Positions 8,279 to 18,393 are shown, counted from the stretch's first letter. The stretch: 64,000 nt of DNA from Paenarthrobacter nitroguajacolicus (GCF_029952445.1 NZ_JAQPPK010000001.1:1-64000); one strand, 5' to 3'. Notes: generated by a model from the sequence alone, not told the origin. Numbers and translations are program-made.

Positions 8279-9929
8279 AGCCCCCTTCGTTCCGAAGACC
8301 AAGGTTGGTAGTTTCACCAACTTCGTAGACGAGCGTGTGGGCGGCTCCGGCATCCTGCGTGAGTTCGGCCGGAAGGTCTTCCCCGACCACTGGTCGTTCA
8401 TGTTCGGTGAGGTGGCGCTGTACTCCTTCGTCATCCTGCTGATGTCGGGTACCTTCCTGACCTTCTTCTTCGACCCGTCCATGGCAGAAACCCACTACCA
8501 GGGTTCCTACACGCCGTTGTACAACGTCGAAATGTCAGTGGCCTACAACTCATCGCTGAACATCTCCTTCGATGTCCGCGGTGGGCTCTTCATGCGCCAG
8601 GTTCACCACTGGGCGGCCTTGCTGTTCGTGGCATCCCTTGGTGTGCACATGCTGCGCGTCTTCTTTACGGGTGCTTTCCGCAAACCCCGTGAAATGAACT
8701 GGGTTGTTGGCGGCGTCCTGCTTATCCTGGCCATGGCTGCAGGCTTCACCGGCTACTCACTCCCCGATGACCTGCTTTCCGGCAACGGCCTGCGCATCAT
8801 CGACGGCGTAATCAAGTCGATTCCGGTCATCGGAACCTACATCTCGTTCTTCCTCTTCGGTGGAGAATTCCCGGGTACGGCCATCATCGGCCGCCTGTAC
8901 GTGCTGCACATCCTCCTGGTTCCCGCCCTCATCCTCCTGATGATCGTGATCCACCTGTTCATGGTGGTTGTCCACAAGCACACGCAGTACCCCGGCCCGG
9001 GCCGCAACGACGGCAACGTCGTCGGTTACCCCCTCGGCCCGGTTTACGCGGCCAAGGCCGGTGGCTTCTTCTTCATCGTGTTCGGTGTCCTGGCGCTCAT
9101 GGCGGCAGCATTCACCATCAACCCGATTTGGAACTACGGTCCATACGACCCCTCCCCTGTTTCGGCAGGTACCCAGCCTGACTGGTACATCGGATTCGTC
9201 GATGGTGCGCTGCGGCTTATGCCTGGCGTGGTCAATAACTTCCACTTCGAATGGATTGTCTTTGGCCACACACTCACGCTGAACGTACTTCTACCGGCTC
9301 TCGTGCCGGCTGGAATCATCTTCACCGTCCTGTTCATGTACCCGTGGATCGAACGCTGGGTGACCAAGGACAACCGCGAGCACCACGTTCTGGACCGCCC
9401 CCGCAATGCGCCTACCCGCACTGCGATCGGTGTAGCCGGATTCACCTGGTACTGCGTCATGTGGGCCGCTGCAGGCTCGGACCTTATCGCCACCCACTTC
9501 CATGTGTCCCTGAATGATGTGACGTACTGGTTGCGGACGCTGTTCTTCATCGGCCCGATCATTGCTTTCATTGTGACGAAGCGAATTGCGCTGGCTCTGC
9601 AGCGCAAGGACCGCGAAATTGCACTCCATGGTCGCGAAACCGGACGCATCGTCCGACTCCCGCACGGTGAGTTCATCGAGGTCCACGCTCCCCTGGACGA
9701 GTACAAGCGCTACAAGCTCGTAGGCTTCGAGTCACCGGCTCCCCTGCCGGCGCAGCCCAACGAGCACGGCGTTGTCACCCGCAAGGAAAAGCGTCGCGCG
9801 GCACTTTCCCGGTGGTTCTTCGAAGACCGCGTTGCTCCGGCAACACCTGCAGAACTCGAAGCAGCACACTCGCATGGCCATCACGAGGCCATCGCAGCTG
9901 GCGACGAACAGAAGAGCCTGAGCCACTAA
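8256..9929 (+). CDS. qcrB: cytochrome b subunit of the bc1 complex
   Basis: About 557 aa. Carries the quinol oxidation and reduction sites and the two b hemes; recognised by QVHHWAALLFVASLGVHMLRVFFTGAF and the GFTGYSLPDDLLSG stretch. The long C-terminal extension (LPHGEFIEVHAPLDEYKRY) is typical of actinobacteria. The start overlaps the end of qcrA by 23 bases (ATG) or 32 bases (alternative GTG at 8247), so the two are translationally coupled. Confidence 0.96.
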   Translation: MSASSTAEAPFVPKTKVGSFTNFVDERVGGSGILREFGRKVFPDHWSFMFGEVALYSFVILLMSGTFLTFFFDPSMAETHYQGSYTPLYNVEMSVAYNSSLNISFDVRGGLFMRQVHHWAALLFVASLGVHMLRVFFTGAFRKPREMNWVVGGVLLILAMAAGFTGYSLPDDLLSGNGLRIIDGVIKSIPVIGTYISFFLFGGEFPGTAIIGRLYVLHILLVPALILLMIVIHLFMVVVHKHTQYPGPGRNDGNVVGYPLGPVYAAKAGGFFFIVFGVLALMAAAFTINPIWNYGPYDPSPVSAGTQPDWYIGFVDGALRLMPGVVNNFHFEWIVFGHTLTLNVLLPALVPAGIIFTVLFMYPWIERWVTKDNREHHVLDRPRNAPTRTAIGVAGFTWYCVMWAAAGSDLIATHFHVSLNDVTYWLRTLFFIGPIIAFIVTKRIALALQRKDREIALHGRETGRIVRLPHGEFIEVHAPLDEYKRYKLVGFESPAPLPAQPNEHGVVTRKEKRRAALSRWFFEDRVAPATPAELEAAHSHGHHEAIAAGDEQKSLSH

Positions 9930-9949
9930 CGGCCCGGTCCTCAACGTAA

Positions 9950-9991
9950 AAGAAGGGGCACAGTCCAAATGGACTGTGCCCCTTCTTTTTT
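9950..9991. terminator. bidirectional intrinsic terminator
   Basis: A 17-bp perfect stem (AAGAAGGGGCACAGTCC) with an AAAT loop is followed by a T-run on the plus strand and an A/T-rich flank on the other. It separates the convergent qcrB operon and the GntR regulator. Confidence 0.85.
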
Positions 9992-10002
9992 CATTTCCAC
10001 TA

Positions 10003-10791
10003 TTACTGCGTCCGGTATCCCGACGCATAGTTGCGCGTAGGCCGCACGCCGGGCCGTTGCAGGGGAACCCACAACTTGTACCTGTCCGCCCGATAGTAGG
10101 AGACGGAGTAGTCCACCATGGCACGAGCAACAAAGGCGTGCCGCTGGATCTTCAGCAACGGCGAACCCACGTCTACGTTCAGGAGCCTGGCCGTAGATGG
10201 CGATGCCGCAGTTGCCTCGATCATGTCCTCGCCCCACTCCATGACCAGGCCATACCGTTCACTCAGTACGTTGTACAAGGACGTTGGGGGCGCTTCATCG
10301 AGGAGACCCGGCACACGGTGTGCCGGAATGAAGTTCTCATCCACGCTCATGGGCTCGTTATCGGCCAGCAGGAGGCGGCGGAACCGCACCAAGGGTGTGC
10401 CTTCGTCGAGTTGCAGTTCGCGGGCCAGGAACGCACTGGCCGCAATCTGCTCGAAGCTCAGCACTTTAGCTGCAGGGACCATGCCACGACGCTGCATTTC
10501 CTCGCTGTAGGACGTCAGCTTCACCTGGAGGTCGAGCTTCGGCTTCCTGACAAAGGTCCCCAGGCCCACAACACGCTCGATGACTTCCTCACCAACCAAC
10601 GCATCAATGGCCTGTCGGACAGTCATCCGGGCCAGGCCAAAGCGCTCCGAAAGATCCCGCTCAGAAGGAAGGGCCGAGCCAGGCGGACAGGACTGCGCAA
10701 TGAAGGTCCGAAGGATCTCACGCAGTTGAATGTAGATGGGCGTGCTGCTTGACCGGTCAATCTCGCCGGCGATGCCCGCTGCGTCAGCCAC
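10003..10791 (-). CDS. dasR: GntR/HutC-family transcriptional regulator, DasR-like
   Basis: 262 aa: winged-helix GntR domain (PSERDLSERFGLARMTVRQA, about residues 42-61) and a C-terminal UTRA effector domain. In Streptomyces DasR senses phosphorylated amino sugars and represses PTS and chitin/GlcNAc genes. The DasR assignment rests on context: a near-consensus dre operator lies just upstream and the divergent neighbour encodes HPr. GTG start without an obvious ribosome binding site. A different HutC-type ligand cannot be excluded. Confidence 0.75.
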   Translation of the reverse strand: MADAAGIAGEIDRSSSTPIYIQLREILRTFIAQSCPPGSALPSERDLSERFGLARMTVRQAIDALVGEEVIERVVGLGTFVRKPKLDLQVKLTSYSEEMQRRGMVPAAKVLSFEQIAASAFLARELQLDEGTPLVRFRRLLLADNEPMSVDENFIPAHRVPGLLDEAPPTSLYNVLSERYGLVMEWGEDMIEATAASPSTARLLNVDVGSPLLKIQRHAFVARAMVDYSVSYYRADRYKLWVPLQRPGVRPTRNYASGYRTQ

Positions 10792-10841
10792 GGCAGAATT
10801 CGAGCAATTGAGTCATGGTTCAAATATAAAACAGACGGGCC

Positions 10842-10857
10842 ACAGGTCTAGACCAGC
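10842..10857. promoter_or_regulatory. DasR-responsive element (dre) operator
   Basis: ACAGGTCTAGACCAGC matches the published 16-bp dre consensus AGTGGTCTAGACCACT at 12 of 16 positions, including the whole GGTCTAGACCA core. It lies between the divergent DasR-like and HPr genes. A TATATT box on the minus strand (10823-10828) would place the -35 region of the regulator gene inside this site, implying autoregulation as well as control of HPr. Confidence 0.7.
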
Positions 10858-10946
10858 AGCCGGCAACTGGTTACCGTCCCACATTGGCGGCTACTCTTGT
10901 AGGGATCAATTTCCGGCGAAGTAACCGCCGTAGCAAAGGAGCTGGC

Positions 10947-11240
10947 TTGCCGCAGCAGAAAGCGTTAGTAGCCGCCGAGATCGGCCTTCATGCCCGGGCG
11001 GCAGCAGTTTTCGTCCGGGCTGTCACCGAGACAGGGCTTCCGGTGACCATCCGCAAGTCGGGCGGACAACGGGTAGATGCCCGCTCACTGTTGGAAGTCA
11101 TGACAGAAGACTTCGGGCATGGTTGCGAAGTACTCCTGGAGGTCGCTCCTGACGCCCTCACAAGCTCTCAGACACTGGCAGCGGCAAAGAATGCGCTTGC
11201 CGTCCTGTCGTCCGTTCTGGAGGCCCCGGAGGCCCGCTGA
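10947..11240 (+). CDS. ptsH: phosphocarrier protein HPr
   Basis: 97 aa. Relays phosphate from enzyme I to the sugar-specific EIIA proteins. The TTG at 10947 has AAAGGAG upstream and puts the active-site histidine at position 15 (GLHARA), the canonical number. The regulatory serine region is DARSLLEVM (Ser47). Oddities: Ala replaces the almost invariant Pro after His-Ala-Arg, and the protein is slightly longer than usual at the C-terminus. Confidence 0.88.
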   Translation: MPQQKALVAAEIGLHARAAAVFVRAVTETGLPVTIRKSGGQRVDARSLLEVMTEDFGHGCEVLLEVAPDALTSSQTLAAAKNALAVLSSVLEAPEAR

Positions 11241-11308
11241 GGACTGCTCCACGTCCGGACGCCAGCGCACGCTGTACAGCACCGGCTTGGGGCAGTGTGG
11301 TTGTATGC

Positions 11309-11351
11309 AAAATGAGGATGGGCCCCACCTTTCGGTGGGGCCCATCCTCAT
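11309..11351 (-). terminator. intrinsic terminator of the ctaCDF operon
   Basis: An 18-bp perfect stem (ATGAGGATGGGCCCCACC) with a 4-base loop, followed on the minus strand by TTTT. It lies just after the ctaF stop. The stem could also halt ptsH transcription coming from the other side, though no T-run follows on that strand. Confidence 0.75.
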
Positions 11352-11377
11352 GTGTATCTAGGTTGTGCTCTGTAGTG

Positions 11378-11779
11378 CTAGTGGGCGTGATCGCCGCGGC
11401 TGTATTCGAAGACCCAGCCAATCAGGGCAACAATCGCCAGGCCACCGGCAACATATGTCACCCAGAAACCAATGGCCAAGCCCAGGAATCCACCTGCGCA
11501 GGACAGACCGAGTACCAAGGGCCACCAGCTCCAGGGGCTGAAGTGACCCTGCTCCCCTGCGCCCTCGTGGATCTCGGCGTCAGGACGGTCCTCCGGACGC
11601 ATTCCGATGCGCCGTCCGGTGAATCCGAGGTAGGCGCCGATCATGCCGGCCAGGCCACCGACGAGCAGGATGCCGAGCACGCCTACCCATTCTTTCCATT
11701 CGGTCAGGAAGCCGTACGCAATAGCTACTGGCACGAAGAAGAAGACTCCGGCTCCGAAGAGCCACGATTCAATTTTCAT
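11378..11779 (-). CDS. ctaF: actinobacterial cytochrome c oxidase subunit IV
   Basis: 133 aa with about four membrane helices; starts [20 protein letters not shown], the hallmark of the actinobacterial fourth subunit, which has no counterpart in mitochondria. Its ATG overlaps the ctaD stop (ATGA), so it is translated by coupling with ctaD. Last gene of ctaC-ctaD-ctaF. Confidence 0.93.
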   Translation of the reverse strand: MKIESWLFGAGVFFFVPVAIAYGFLTEWKEWVGVLGILLVGGLAGMIGAYLGFTGRRIGMRPEDRPDAEIHEGAGEQGHFSPWSWWPLVLGLSCAGGFLGLAIGFWVTYVAGGLAIVALIGWVFEYSRGDHAH

Positions 11780-13497
11780 TTGCTGACGTCCCTCTGGTCG
11801 GCGTTACCCAAAACTGCTGCTGCGGGTGACGGAGCCTCGGCGGTGTGCACCTGGGCCAACTCCGGGTGGTGGAGATCCAGGGCCGGGCGTTCGGAGCGGA
11901 TACGGGGCAGGGAGGTGAAGTTGTGGCGAGGCGGCGGGCAGGACGTTGCCCATTCCAGCGAAGCACCGAAGCCCCACGGGTCATCAACTTCAACCTTCTT
12001 GTCGCTGCGCCATGTGATGTAGACGTTCCAGAAGAACGGCAGCAACGAGGCGCCCAGGACGAAGGAGGAGATGGTGGAGAACTGGTTCATCCACGTGAAG
12101 TTATCCTGCGGCATGTAGTCGGCGTAACGGCGCGGCATACCTTCCACACCCAACCAGTGCTGGATGAGGAACGTGCCGTGGAAGCCGAGGAACAGCAGCC
12201 AGAAGTGGATCTTTCCGAGCCGTTCGTTCAGCATCTTGCCGGTCCACTTGGGCCACCAGAAGTAGAACCCGGCGAACATGGCGAATACAACGGTGCCGAA
12301 CACCACGTAGTGGAAGTGGGCGACCACGAAGTAGGAGTCGGAAACGTGGAAGTCCAGCGGCGGCGATGCCAGGATGATGCCGGTCAGGCCACCGAAGAGG
12401 AAGGTCACCAGGAAGCCAATGCTCCACAGCATGGGCGTTTCGAAAGTGATGGATCCCTGCCACAAGGTGCCGATCCAGTTGAAGAACTTCACGCCCGTCG
12501 GAACTGCGATCAGCATTGTCATGAACGCGAAGAACGGCAGCAGGACTGAACCGGTCACGTACATGTGGTGCGCCCACACCGTCACGGACAGCGCTGCGAT
12601 GGCAATGGTTGCGTACACAAGGCCCTTGTAGCCGAAGATCGGCTTCCGGCTGAAGACCGGGAAGATCTCGGAGACAATACCGAAGAACGGCAGGGCGATG
12701 ATGTACACCTCGGGGTGGCCGAAGAACCAGAACAGGTGCTGCCAGAGGACGGCACCGCCGTTTTCGGGATCGAAGATGTGAGCGCCGAACCGGCGGTCAG
12801 CGCCAAGGGCGAACAGGGCAGCAGCCAGCGGCGGGAAGGCCATGAGGACCAGGATCGCCGTCACCAGGGTGTTCCAGGTGAAGATCGGCATACGCCACAT
12901 GGTCATGCCCGGGGCGCGCATGCAGATGATGGTGGTGATGAAGTTGACGGCACCAAGGATGGTTCCGAAGCCTGAGAGCGCAAGTCCAAAGACCCACAAG
13001 TCCCCACCAACGCCAGGGCTGAATGTTGTATTCGACAACGGGGCATAGGCAAACCAACCGAAGCTGGCAGCACCCTGCGGGGTGATGAAGCCGGAGACGG
13101 CGATGGTGGAACCGAAGAGGAAGAACCAGAAAGCCAGTGCGTTCAGACGCGGGAATGCAACGTCAGGCGCACCGATCTGCAACGGCATGATCACGTTGGC
13201 GAAGCCGGCGAACAGAGGAGTTGCGAACATCAGCAGCATTACTGTGCCGTGCATGGTGAACATCTGGTTGTACTGCTCTTTGGTCTGCAGGATCTGCATA
13301 CCGGGCTCGAACAGTTCTGCGCGGATCAACAGCGCCATGACGCCACCGAGGCAGAAGAACACGAACGACGCAATGAGGTACATGTACCCGATGGTCTTGT
13401 GGTCCGTGGAGGTGATCCAGTTGACGACGATGCGTCCCTTGGATTTAGGAACTACGGGAGCCTCGAGGGTCCCGGCGGATTGAGTGTAAGTAGCCAC
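11776..13497 (-). CDS. ctaD: cytochrome c oxidase subunit I
   Basis: 573 aa, twelve membrane helices, the heme a, heme a3 and CuB centre. Visible signatures are [12 protein letters not shown] (heme a ligand region), [17 protein letters not shown] (CuB His and the cross-linked Tyr), WAHHMYVTG (two CuB His) and HFHYVVFGT (heme ligands). Catalyses oxygen reduction with proton pumping as part of the bc1-aa3 supercomplex. It lies 10 bases after ctaC. Confidence 0.97.
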   Translation of the reverse strand: MATYTQSAGTLEAPVVPKSKGRIVVNWITSTDHKTIGYMYLIASFVFFCLGGVMALLIRAELFEPGMQILQTKEQYNQMFTMHGTVMLLMFATPLFAGFANVIMPLQIGAPDVAFPRLNALAFWFFLFGSTIAVSGFITPQGAASFGWFAYAPLSNTTFSPGVGGDLWVFGLALSGFGTILGAVNFITTIICMRAPGMTMWRMPIFTWNTLVTAILVLMAFPPLAAALFALGADRRFGAHIFDPENGGAVLWQHLFWFFGHPEVYIIALPFFGIVSEIFPVFSRKPIFGYKGLVYATIAIAALSVTVWAHHMYVTGSVLLPFFAFMTMLIAVPTGVKFFNWIGTLWQGSITFETPMLWSIGFLVTFLFGGLTGIILASPPLDFHVSDSYFVVAHFHYVVFGTVVFAMFAGFYFWWPKWTGKMLNERLGKIHFWLLFLGFHGTFLIQHWLGVEGMPRRYADYMPQDNFTWMNQFSTISSFVLGASLLPFFWNVYITWRSDKKVEVDDPWGFGASLEWATSCPPPRHNFTSLPRIRSERPALDLHHPELAQVHTAEAPSPAAAVLGNADQRDVSK

Positions 13498-13507
13498 GTC
13501 GCTCCCC

Positions 13508-14377
13508 TTACTTTTCGTTCAGGTTCGGATTGCGGTCATATTCCGCACCGAGCAGGCCCGTGTTGCCATCCTGGCGGAGCTTGTCCATGTGGGCCTTGAA
13601 CTCAGACTCAGAGACAACCTTGACGCGGAAAAGCATTTCGGAGTGGTATTCACCGCAAAGTTCAGCGCACTTTCCATCGAAGGTGCCTTCCTTCGTGGGG
13701 GTGAAACGGATGTAGTTGGTCTTGCCCGGGATCATGTCGCGCTTCTGGAGGAACGCGGGGACCCAGAAAGAGTGGATGACATCGCGGGAGTTCAGTTCCA
13801 GGTCGACTGACTTGTTGACCGGCAAGTAGAGCGTGGGAAGCAGGTCCTTGTCGACCTCGTTGCCGGTCAGGTGAGCCTGAACGCCGGCCTCGTGGAGGTC
13901 CTCAGTGATGACCTGGCCCTGCTTGTAGTTGAAGTCCCAGGCCCACTGCTTGCCGCGGACGTCAACAACGACGTCGGCAGGCTGTGAACGATCGTCGATC
14001 GCGCGCTGGTCCTGGTCGGTGAAGTAGAAGAACACCAGCACCATGAACAGCGGGATGGTCAAGTAGAAGACCTCGAGCGGCAGGTTGTAGCTGAGCTGCT
14101 TGGGGAATCCCGTGGTGCCCTTGCGGCGACGGTAGGCAATGATGCACCAGACCAGGAGGCCCCACGTGATGATACCGACTGCCAAGGCGGCGATCCATGA
14201 GTTGACCCAGAGGTCCATGATCCGGTCAGTGTGGTTGGTCGTGCCGCGCTCTGTAGGCAGCCAACCCTTCTCTACCTCTGGTGAACATCCGGTCAAAACC
14301 AACGCGCCGGCGAGTGCCAAGCCAGTGATCGAGGTGATCTTTATGCGTCGGCTGCCGGTTCGGTTCTGCGAACTCAC
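13508..14377 (-). CDS. ctaC: cytochrome c oxidase subunit II
   Basis: 290 aa. A lipoprotein-type signal (ALVLTGCSP) is followed by two membrane helices and the periplasmic cupredoxin domain, with the CuA ligands in [12 protein letters not shown]. It accepts electrons from QcrC. The GTG at 14377 is chosen because AGGAAGG lies 7 bases upstream and the lipobox is then well placed; an upstream ATG would add 19 odd residues. Confidence 0.95.
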   Translation of the reverse strand: MSSQNRTGSRRIKITSITGLALAGALVLTGCSPEVEKGWLPTERGTTNHTDRIMDLWVNSWIAALAVGIITWGLLVWCIIAYRRRKGTTGFPKQLSYNLPLEVFYLTIPLFMVLVFFYFTDQDQRAIDDRSQPADVVVDVRGKQWAWDFNYKQGQVITEDLHEAGVQAHLTGNEVDKDLLPTLYLPVNKSVDLELNSRDVIHSFWVPAFLQKRDMIPGKTNYIRFTPTKEGTFDGKCAELCGEYHSEMLFRVKVVSESEFKAHMDKLRQDGNTGLLGAEYDRNPNLNEK

Positions 14378-14560
14378 AGACGGCCCTTCCTCTTGTTGCT
14401 GTCTCCCGGCAGGCCGAAGGCTCACCGGGCACACTAAAAGTTTTACTACCCGATGTAGAGCTTACCGCTATCAGGCGGTTTTCGCGCACATGTCAGCGCC
14501 GTGGCTCCGATCGCTTTTAAAGCGGACCGGAGGGGCGCCGACATGCGGCGATGGCTCACA

Positions 14561-14950
14561 TCAGTGGAACGAATCACCGCAGGCGCAAGACCCGCCGGCG
14601 TTCGGGTTGTCAATGGTGAAGCCCTGCTTCGAAATGGTGTCCTCAAAGTCGATGCTTGCACCGCTGAGGTAAGGGACACTCATCTTGTCCACGACGACCT
14701 CAACACCGTCGTAGTCCCGCACAGCGTCTCCGTCGAGCATCCGCTCGTCGAAGTACAGCTGGTAGATCAAGCCGGAGCATCCGCCAGGCTGGACTGCAAC
14801 GCGCAACCGAAGATCGGTGCGCCCTTCCTGTTCGAGGAGGCTGCGGACCTTGCCTGCTGCCACGTCGGTCAGATTGACCTCGTGCGTGGGCAGTTCGTCA
14901 CTTGCGACGACCTGTGCTCCGGTGCTGTTTTCGTTGGTTGCAGTGCTCAT
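14561..14950 (-). CDS. erpA: iron-sulfur cluster insertion protein, HesB/ErpA type
   Basis: 129 aa A-type carrier. The three cluster-binding cysteines are in QPGGCSGLIY and the C-terminal SCACGDSF. The N-terminal 25 residues are an unconserved extension. ATG with AAGGTAGG upstream. It probably matures Fe-S proteins of the respiratory chain, such as the Rieske protein encoded nearby, but the position alone does not prove a link. Confidence 0.9.
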   Translation of the reverse strand: MSTATNENSTGAQVVASDELPTHEVNLTDVAAGKVRSLLEQEGRTDLRLRVAVQPGGCSGLIYQLYFDERMLDGDAVRDYDGVEVVVDKMSVPYLSGASIDFEDTISKQGFTIDNPNAGGSCACGDSFH

Positions 14951-15104
14951 TGGCCTACCTTCTTATGAAGCTTCTGGCGGCGGCGCCGGGACGCTGCCTG
15001 CCCTTACCCAATTACTTACGGGTTATAGCTAATGCTACGTCGCGCAGACGCTTACCTATAACTCCTGACGTAACCACAGACAGCATTTCGTTGTTCCCGA
15101 CCCG

Positions 15105-16538
15105 CTATGCCCCAAGCCCTTCGGCGTTAAGCCTCGCGAGCATCAGCGCTTCGGCCAGCACGGCGTGACGGAAGTCGCCGATGTGGAGTGATTCGTTGGC
15201 ACTATGTGCCCGGGAATCAGGGTCCTCCACACCTGTTACAAGGATCTGAACGTCCGGATACATCTCCAGGAGGTCGGCAATGAACGGGATGGATCCGCCG
15301 ATGCCCATCTCCACGGGCTTGACGCCCCACGACTCCTCCAGGGCCCACAAAGCGAGCTTCGCAGCGACAGAAGAGGTGTCGGTGGCGAACGGGTTACCCC
15401 GCTCCCCCGGAGTGAACGTCACCTTCGCTCCAAATGGCGCCTTCGATTCGACGTGGCTCTTCAGGGCATCCATCGCAGCATCAGGATCCTGTCCGGGAGC
15501 CAGGCGCATGCTGAACTTGGCCCGCGCTGCGGGAATCAAGGTGTTGGAAGCAACGTCGACGGCCGGGACGTCCATGCCGATGATGGACAGTGCAGGCTTG
15601 GTCCACAGGCGCGAACCGATGGTCCCGCTGCCGGCGAGACGCACGCCGTCGAGCACCGAAGCATCGGCGCGGTAGTCCTCCTCGGTGAGGTCGACCGCCA
15701 CGTCGTCACGCCCTACCAGCCCGGCGACCGCCACGTTGCCGTCGTCGTCGTGGAGTGTCGCTATGAGCCGGGACAGAAGAGTGGGGGCGTCCAGCACCGG
15801 TCCGCCGAACATACCCGAGTGGACGGCATGGTCCAGTACTCGAACTTCGAACGTGCCATCCACCAGGCCACGAAGGCTGGTTGTCAGGGCCGGCACACCC
15901 ACTTTCCAGTTGCTGGAGTCCGCCACAACGATCACGTCTGAGCGTAAAAGCTCCTGGTGCTCCTCGAGGAACGCGCGGAAGGTAGGCGAACCGGCTTCTT
16001 CCTCGCCCTCGAAGAAGAAGGTCACGCCAAGGCCGAACTCTTCGCCAAGGACTTTGCTGACTGCACTGTAAGCGGCCAAGTGCGCCATGATGCCCGCCTT
16101 GTCGTCAGCCGCACCGCGTCCGTACAAGCGGCCGTCCCGCTCTTCGGCAACGAAGGGTTCGGACAGCCAAAGACTCCGGTCCCCAGGCGGCTGCACGTCG
16201 TGATGGGCGTACAGCAGGATGGTGGGCTTTCCCGCCGCGGCGGGCCTGCGGGCGACGACGGCGGGACCACCGGGGGTACCGTCGGCTTTGTCGCATCTCA
16301 AGACGCGGACGTCCGTCATGCCGGCGGCCTCCACCAGCGAAGATACGGCCTCGGCACTGCGGTCGAGTTCCTTGGGGTCGAAACTGGGCCACGCAATGCC
16401 GGGGATGGACACCAGGTTCCTCAGGGATTCCATCGTGGCGTCGAAGGACTCATTGACGGCCATAGTCAGTGCTTCCACCGGGATCCCGCCAGAGTACGGT
16501 TGCTTGTTCTGCGGGGTGTCCGCATGTGCTGAAGTCAT
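15105..16538 (-). CDS. M20 family dipeptidase
   Basis: 477 aa from ATG 16538. Zinc metallopeptidase with the metal-ligand motifs YAHHDVQPPG, GRGAADDKAG and the catalytic EGEEEAGSP; a dimerisation lid domain sits in the middle. The closest functional group is cytosolic dipeptidases of the ArgE/DapE/CPG2 family. A GTG at 16547 is better spaced from GGAGG and would add three residues. It probably degrades dipeptides for nutrition. Confidence 0.92.
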   Translation of the reverse strand: MTSAHADTPQNKQPYSGGIPVEALTMAVNESFDATMESLRNLVSIPGIAWPSFDPKELDRSAEAVSSLVEAAGMTDVRVLRCDKADGTPGGPAVVARRPAAAGKPTILLYAHHDVQPPGDRSLWLSEPFVAEERDGRLYGRGAADDKAGIMAHLAAYSAVSKVLGEEFGLGVTFFFEGEEEAGSPTFRAFLEEHQELLRSDVIVVADSSNWKVGVPALTTSLRGLVDGTFEVRVLDHAVHSGMFGGPVLDAPTLLSRLIATLHDDDGNVAVAGLVGRDDVAVDLTEEDYRADASVLDGVRLAGSGTIGSRLWTKPALSIIGMDVPAVDVASNTLIPAARAKFSMRLAPGQDPDAAMDALKSHVESKAPFGAKVTFTPGERGNPFATDTSSVAAKLALWALEESWGVKPVEMGIGGSIPFIADLLEMYPDVQILVTGVEDPDSRAHSANESLHIGDFRHAVLAEALMLARLNAEGLGA

Positions 16539-16653
16539 GGCCCACACTTTACCTCCGGGGAAACGGCCATCCCGGGACGCGCGGCCCGGCAAAGCAGACG
16601 CATCACGGGGTCGACGTAACGTACGCCACCTCGCCGAGGGGTATTCTGTATGG

Positions 16654-17247
16654 GTGTTCGGACGTAAAAAGGAAGAGCCCAGCGCTCAGTCAGTAGTAGA
16701 CCAGGCCTACGCCACTGCCCCGGGACCGGGTGCCGGCAAGGGCACCCCTACGCCCAAGCGGAAAGCCCAGGAAGCAGCCCGGAAGCGCCCTTTGGTGCCC
16801 ACCGACCGTAAGGCCTCCAAGGCCGCGGAAAGGGTGGCCATCCAGGACCAGCGCCAAAAAATGCGGCAGGCCCTGGATACCGGTGACGAAAAGTTCCTCC
16901 CCTTGCGGGACAAGGGCCCCCAGAAGCGGTACGTGCGTGACTACGTTGACGCCCGATTCAGCCTGGGTGAATACCTCATGTTCGGCGCCCTGCTGTTCGT
17001 AGTAATCTCCCTGATCATTCCGCCGACCAGCGCAGGTATCAGCTACGTCCTTGTGGGCTTCTGGATCATGTTCCTTGCCGTCTTCGTGGATGTTTTCATT
17101 CTGTCGCGCAAGCTCCGCAAGCAGCTGACCGCAAAGTTCGGCGAGGTTGAGCGCGGATCCGTCTGGTACGGCTGCATGCGTGCCCTGCAATTCCGCAAGC
17201 TGCGTTTGCCCAAGCCGCAGGTGAAGCGCGGACAGTACCCGGCCTAG
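16654..17247 (+). CDS. DUF3043 membrane protein
   Basis: 197 aa. The basic N-terminal half carries the family signature GKGTPTPKRKAQEAARKRP and YVRDYVDARFSLGEY; two membrane helices follow (about 108-150), then a basic tail. The family is confined to actinobacteria and uncharacterised. The GTG start has no ribosome binding site, but TATTCT at 16642-16647 is placed so that the GTG would be the first transcribed codon, suggesting a leaderless mRNA. Confidence 0.88.
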   Translation: MFGRKKEEPSAQSVVDQAYATAPGPGAGKGTPTPKRKAQEAARKRPLVPTDRKASKAAERVAIQDQRQKMRQALDTGDEKFLPLRDKGPQKRYVRDYVDARFSLGEYLMFGALLFVVISLIIPPTSAGISYVLVGFWIMFLAVFVDVFILSRKLRKQLTAKFGEVERGSVWYGCMRALQFRKLRLPKPQVKRGQYPA

Positions 17248-17262
17248 GCGCCACCACCATCC

Positions 17263-17302
17263 AAAAAGAAGACCCCGGACCATCGGTCCGGGGTCTTCTG
17301 TT
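17263..17302. terminator. intrinsic terminator between DUF3043 gene and pyrD
   Basis: A 15-bp perfect stem AGAAGACCCCGGACC with a 3-base loop. On the minus strand it is followed by TTTTT, so it best serves pyrD; on the plus strand the T-run is weak (TTCTGTTGT). Confidence 0.8.
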
Positions 17303-17313
17303 GTCAGGCCACC

Positions 17314-18393
17314 TTAGCGCGATGCCCGCTGGCGCAGCTTCACCAAGCCCTTGTTGATGCGGGAAGCCCAGAACGGGCCTTCATAAAGGAACGCGGTGTA
17401 TCCCTGCACCAAGGTCGCGCCGGCGTCCAGGCGGTCCTGCACGTCGCGGGGGGTTTCCACACCACCAACAGCGATGAGTACCAGCTGATCCCCCACAGCA
17501 TCCTTGAGCCTGCGAAGGACCTCCAAGGAGCGCTGTTTGAGCGGAGCTCCGGACAATCCACCGGCACCGAGCGCCTCGACCATTGCTGGATCGGACGTGA
17601 GGCCGGCTCGTGAAATCGTGGTGTTCGTGGCGATGATTCCGTCGAGCTTAAGGTCCAAGGCCAGACGGGCGACATCGTCCACGTCTTCATCGGACAAGTC
17701 CGGAGCAATCTTGACCAGCAGGGGAACGTGCCTTCCCGCAGCCTCGTCCGCAGCGTCCCCGACTGCCCTCAGCAGCGGACGCAGGGTTTCAACGTTCTGA
17801 AGCAAGCGGAGTCCGGGCGTGTTCGGCGAGCTCACGTTCACCACAAGATAGTCGGCCGCCGGAGCGAGGCTGCGGGCACTCACAAGGTAGTCGCCTGTGG
17901 CCTCATCCAGGTCGACAGCCTTGGTCTTGCCGATGTTGACCCCGATGACCGGCCGGGTGTCAGGGTAAAGCCTTTGCAAAGCAGCCCGCGCCGACTTGAG
18001 CCGCGGCGCAACTGCAGCGGCGCCGTCGTTATTGAATCCCATGCGGTTGACGACCGCCCGGTCCTCAACAAGACGGAACAGACGCGGCTTCTCATTGCCC
18101 GGTTGTGCCTGGCCGGTGATGGTGCCCACTTCGACGTGGCCAAAACCGAGGTCAGCCAAGGCCTCAATGCCGTGGCCTTCCTTGTCGAATCCGGCCGCCA
18201 GTCCGAAGGGCGACGGGAAAGTCAGGCCCAGGGCTTCAGTCCTCAAGGAGGCGTCGGGGGCAGTCAACCTGGCCAGGATCCGGCCGGCACCTGTGCGGTG
18301 CGCTGCCCGGATCGCCTGGAAACCGATCTTGTGGGCTTTCTCGGCATCCATCCAGGAGAAGGCCAACTTGAAGAATGTGGGGTAAACACGCAT
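17314..18393 (-). CDS. pyrD: dihydroorotate dehydrogenase (quinone), class 2
   Basis: 359 aa from ATG 18393. Oxidises dihydroorotate to orotate in pyrimidine synthesis and passes electrons to quinone. The N-terminal amphipathic region ([15 protein letters not shown]) is the membrane/quinone segment of class 2. [31 protein letters not shown] (catalytic Ser) and [10 protein letters not shown] (FMN phosphate site) are visible. A far-upstream start would extend into the divergent gene and lacks support. Confidence 0.95.
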   Translation of the reverse strand: MRVYPTFFKLAFSWMDAEKAHKIGFQAIRAAHRTGAGRILARLTAPDASLRTEALGLTFPSPFGLAAGFDKEGHGIEALADLGFGHVEVGTITGQAQPGNEKPRLFRLVEDRAVVNRMGFNNDGAAAVAPRLKSARAALQRLYPDTRPVIGVNIGKTKAVDLDEATGDYLVSARSLAPAADYLVVNVSSPNTPGLRLLQNVETLRPLLRAVGDAADEAAGRHVPLLVKIAPDLSDEDVDDVARLALDLKLDGIIATNTTISRAGLTSDPAMVEALGAGGLSGAPLKQRSLEVLRRLKDAVGDQLVLIAVGGVETPRDVQDRLDAGATLVQGYTAFLYEGPFWASRINKGLVKLRQRASR

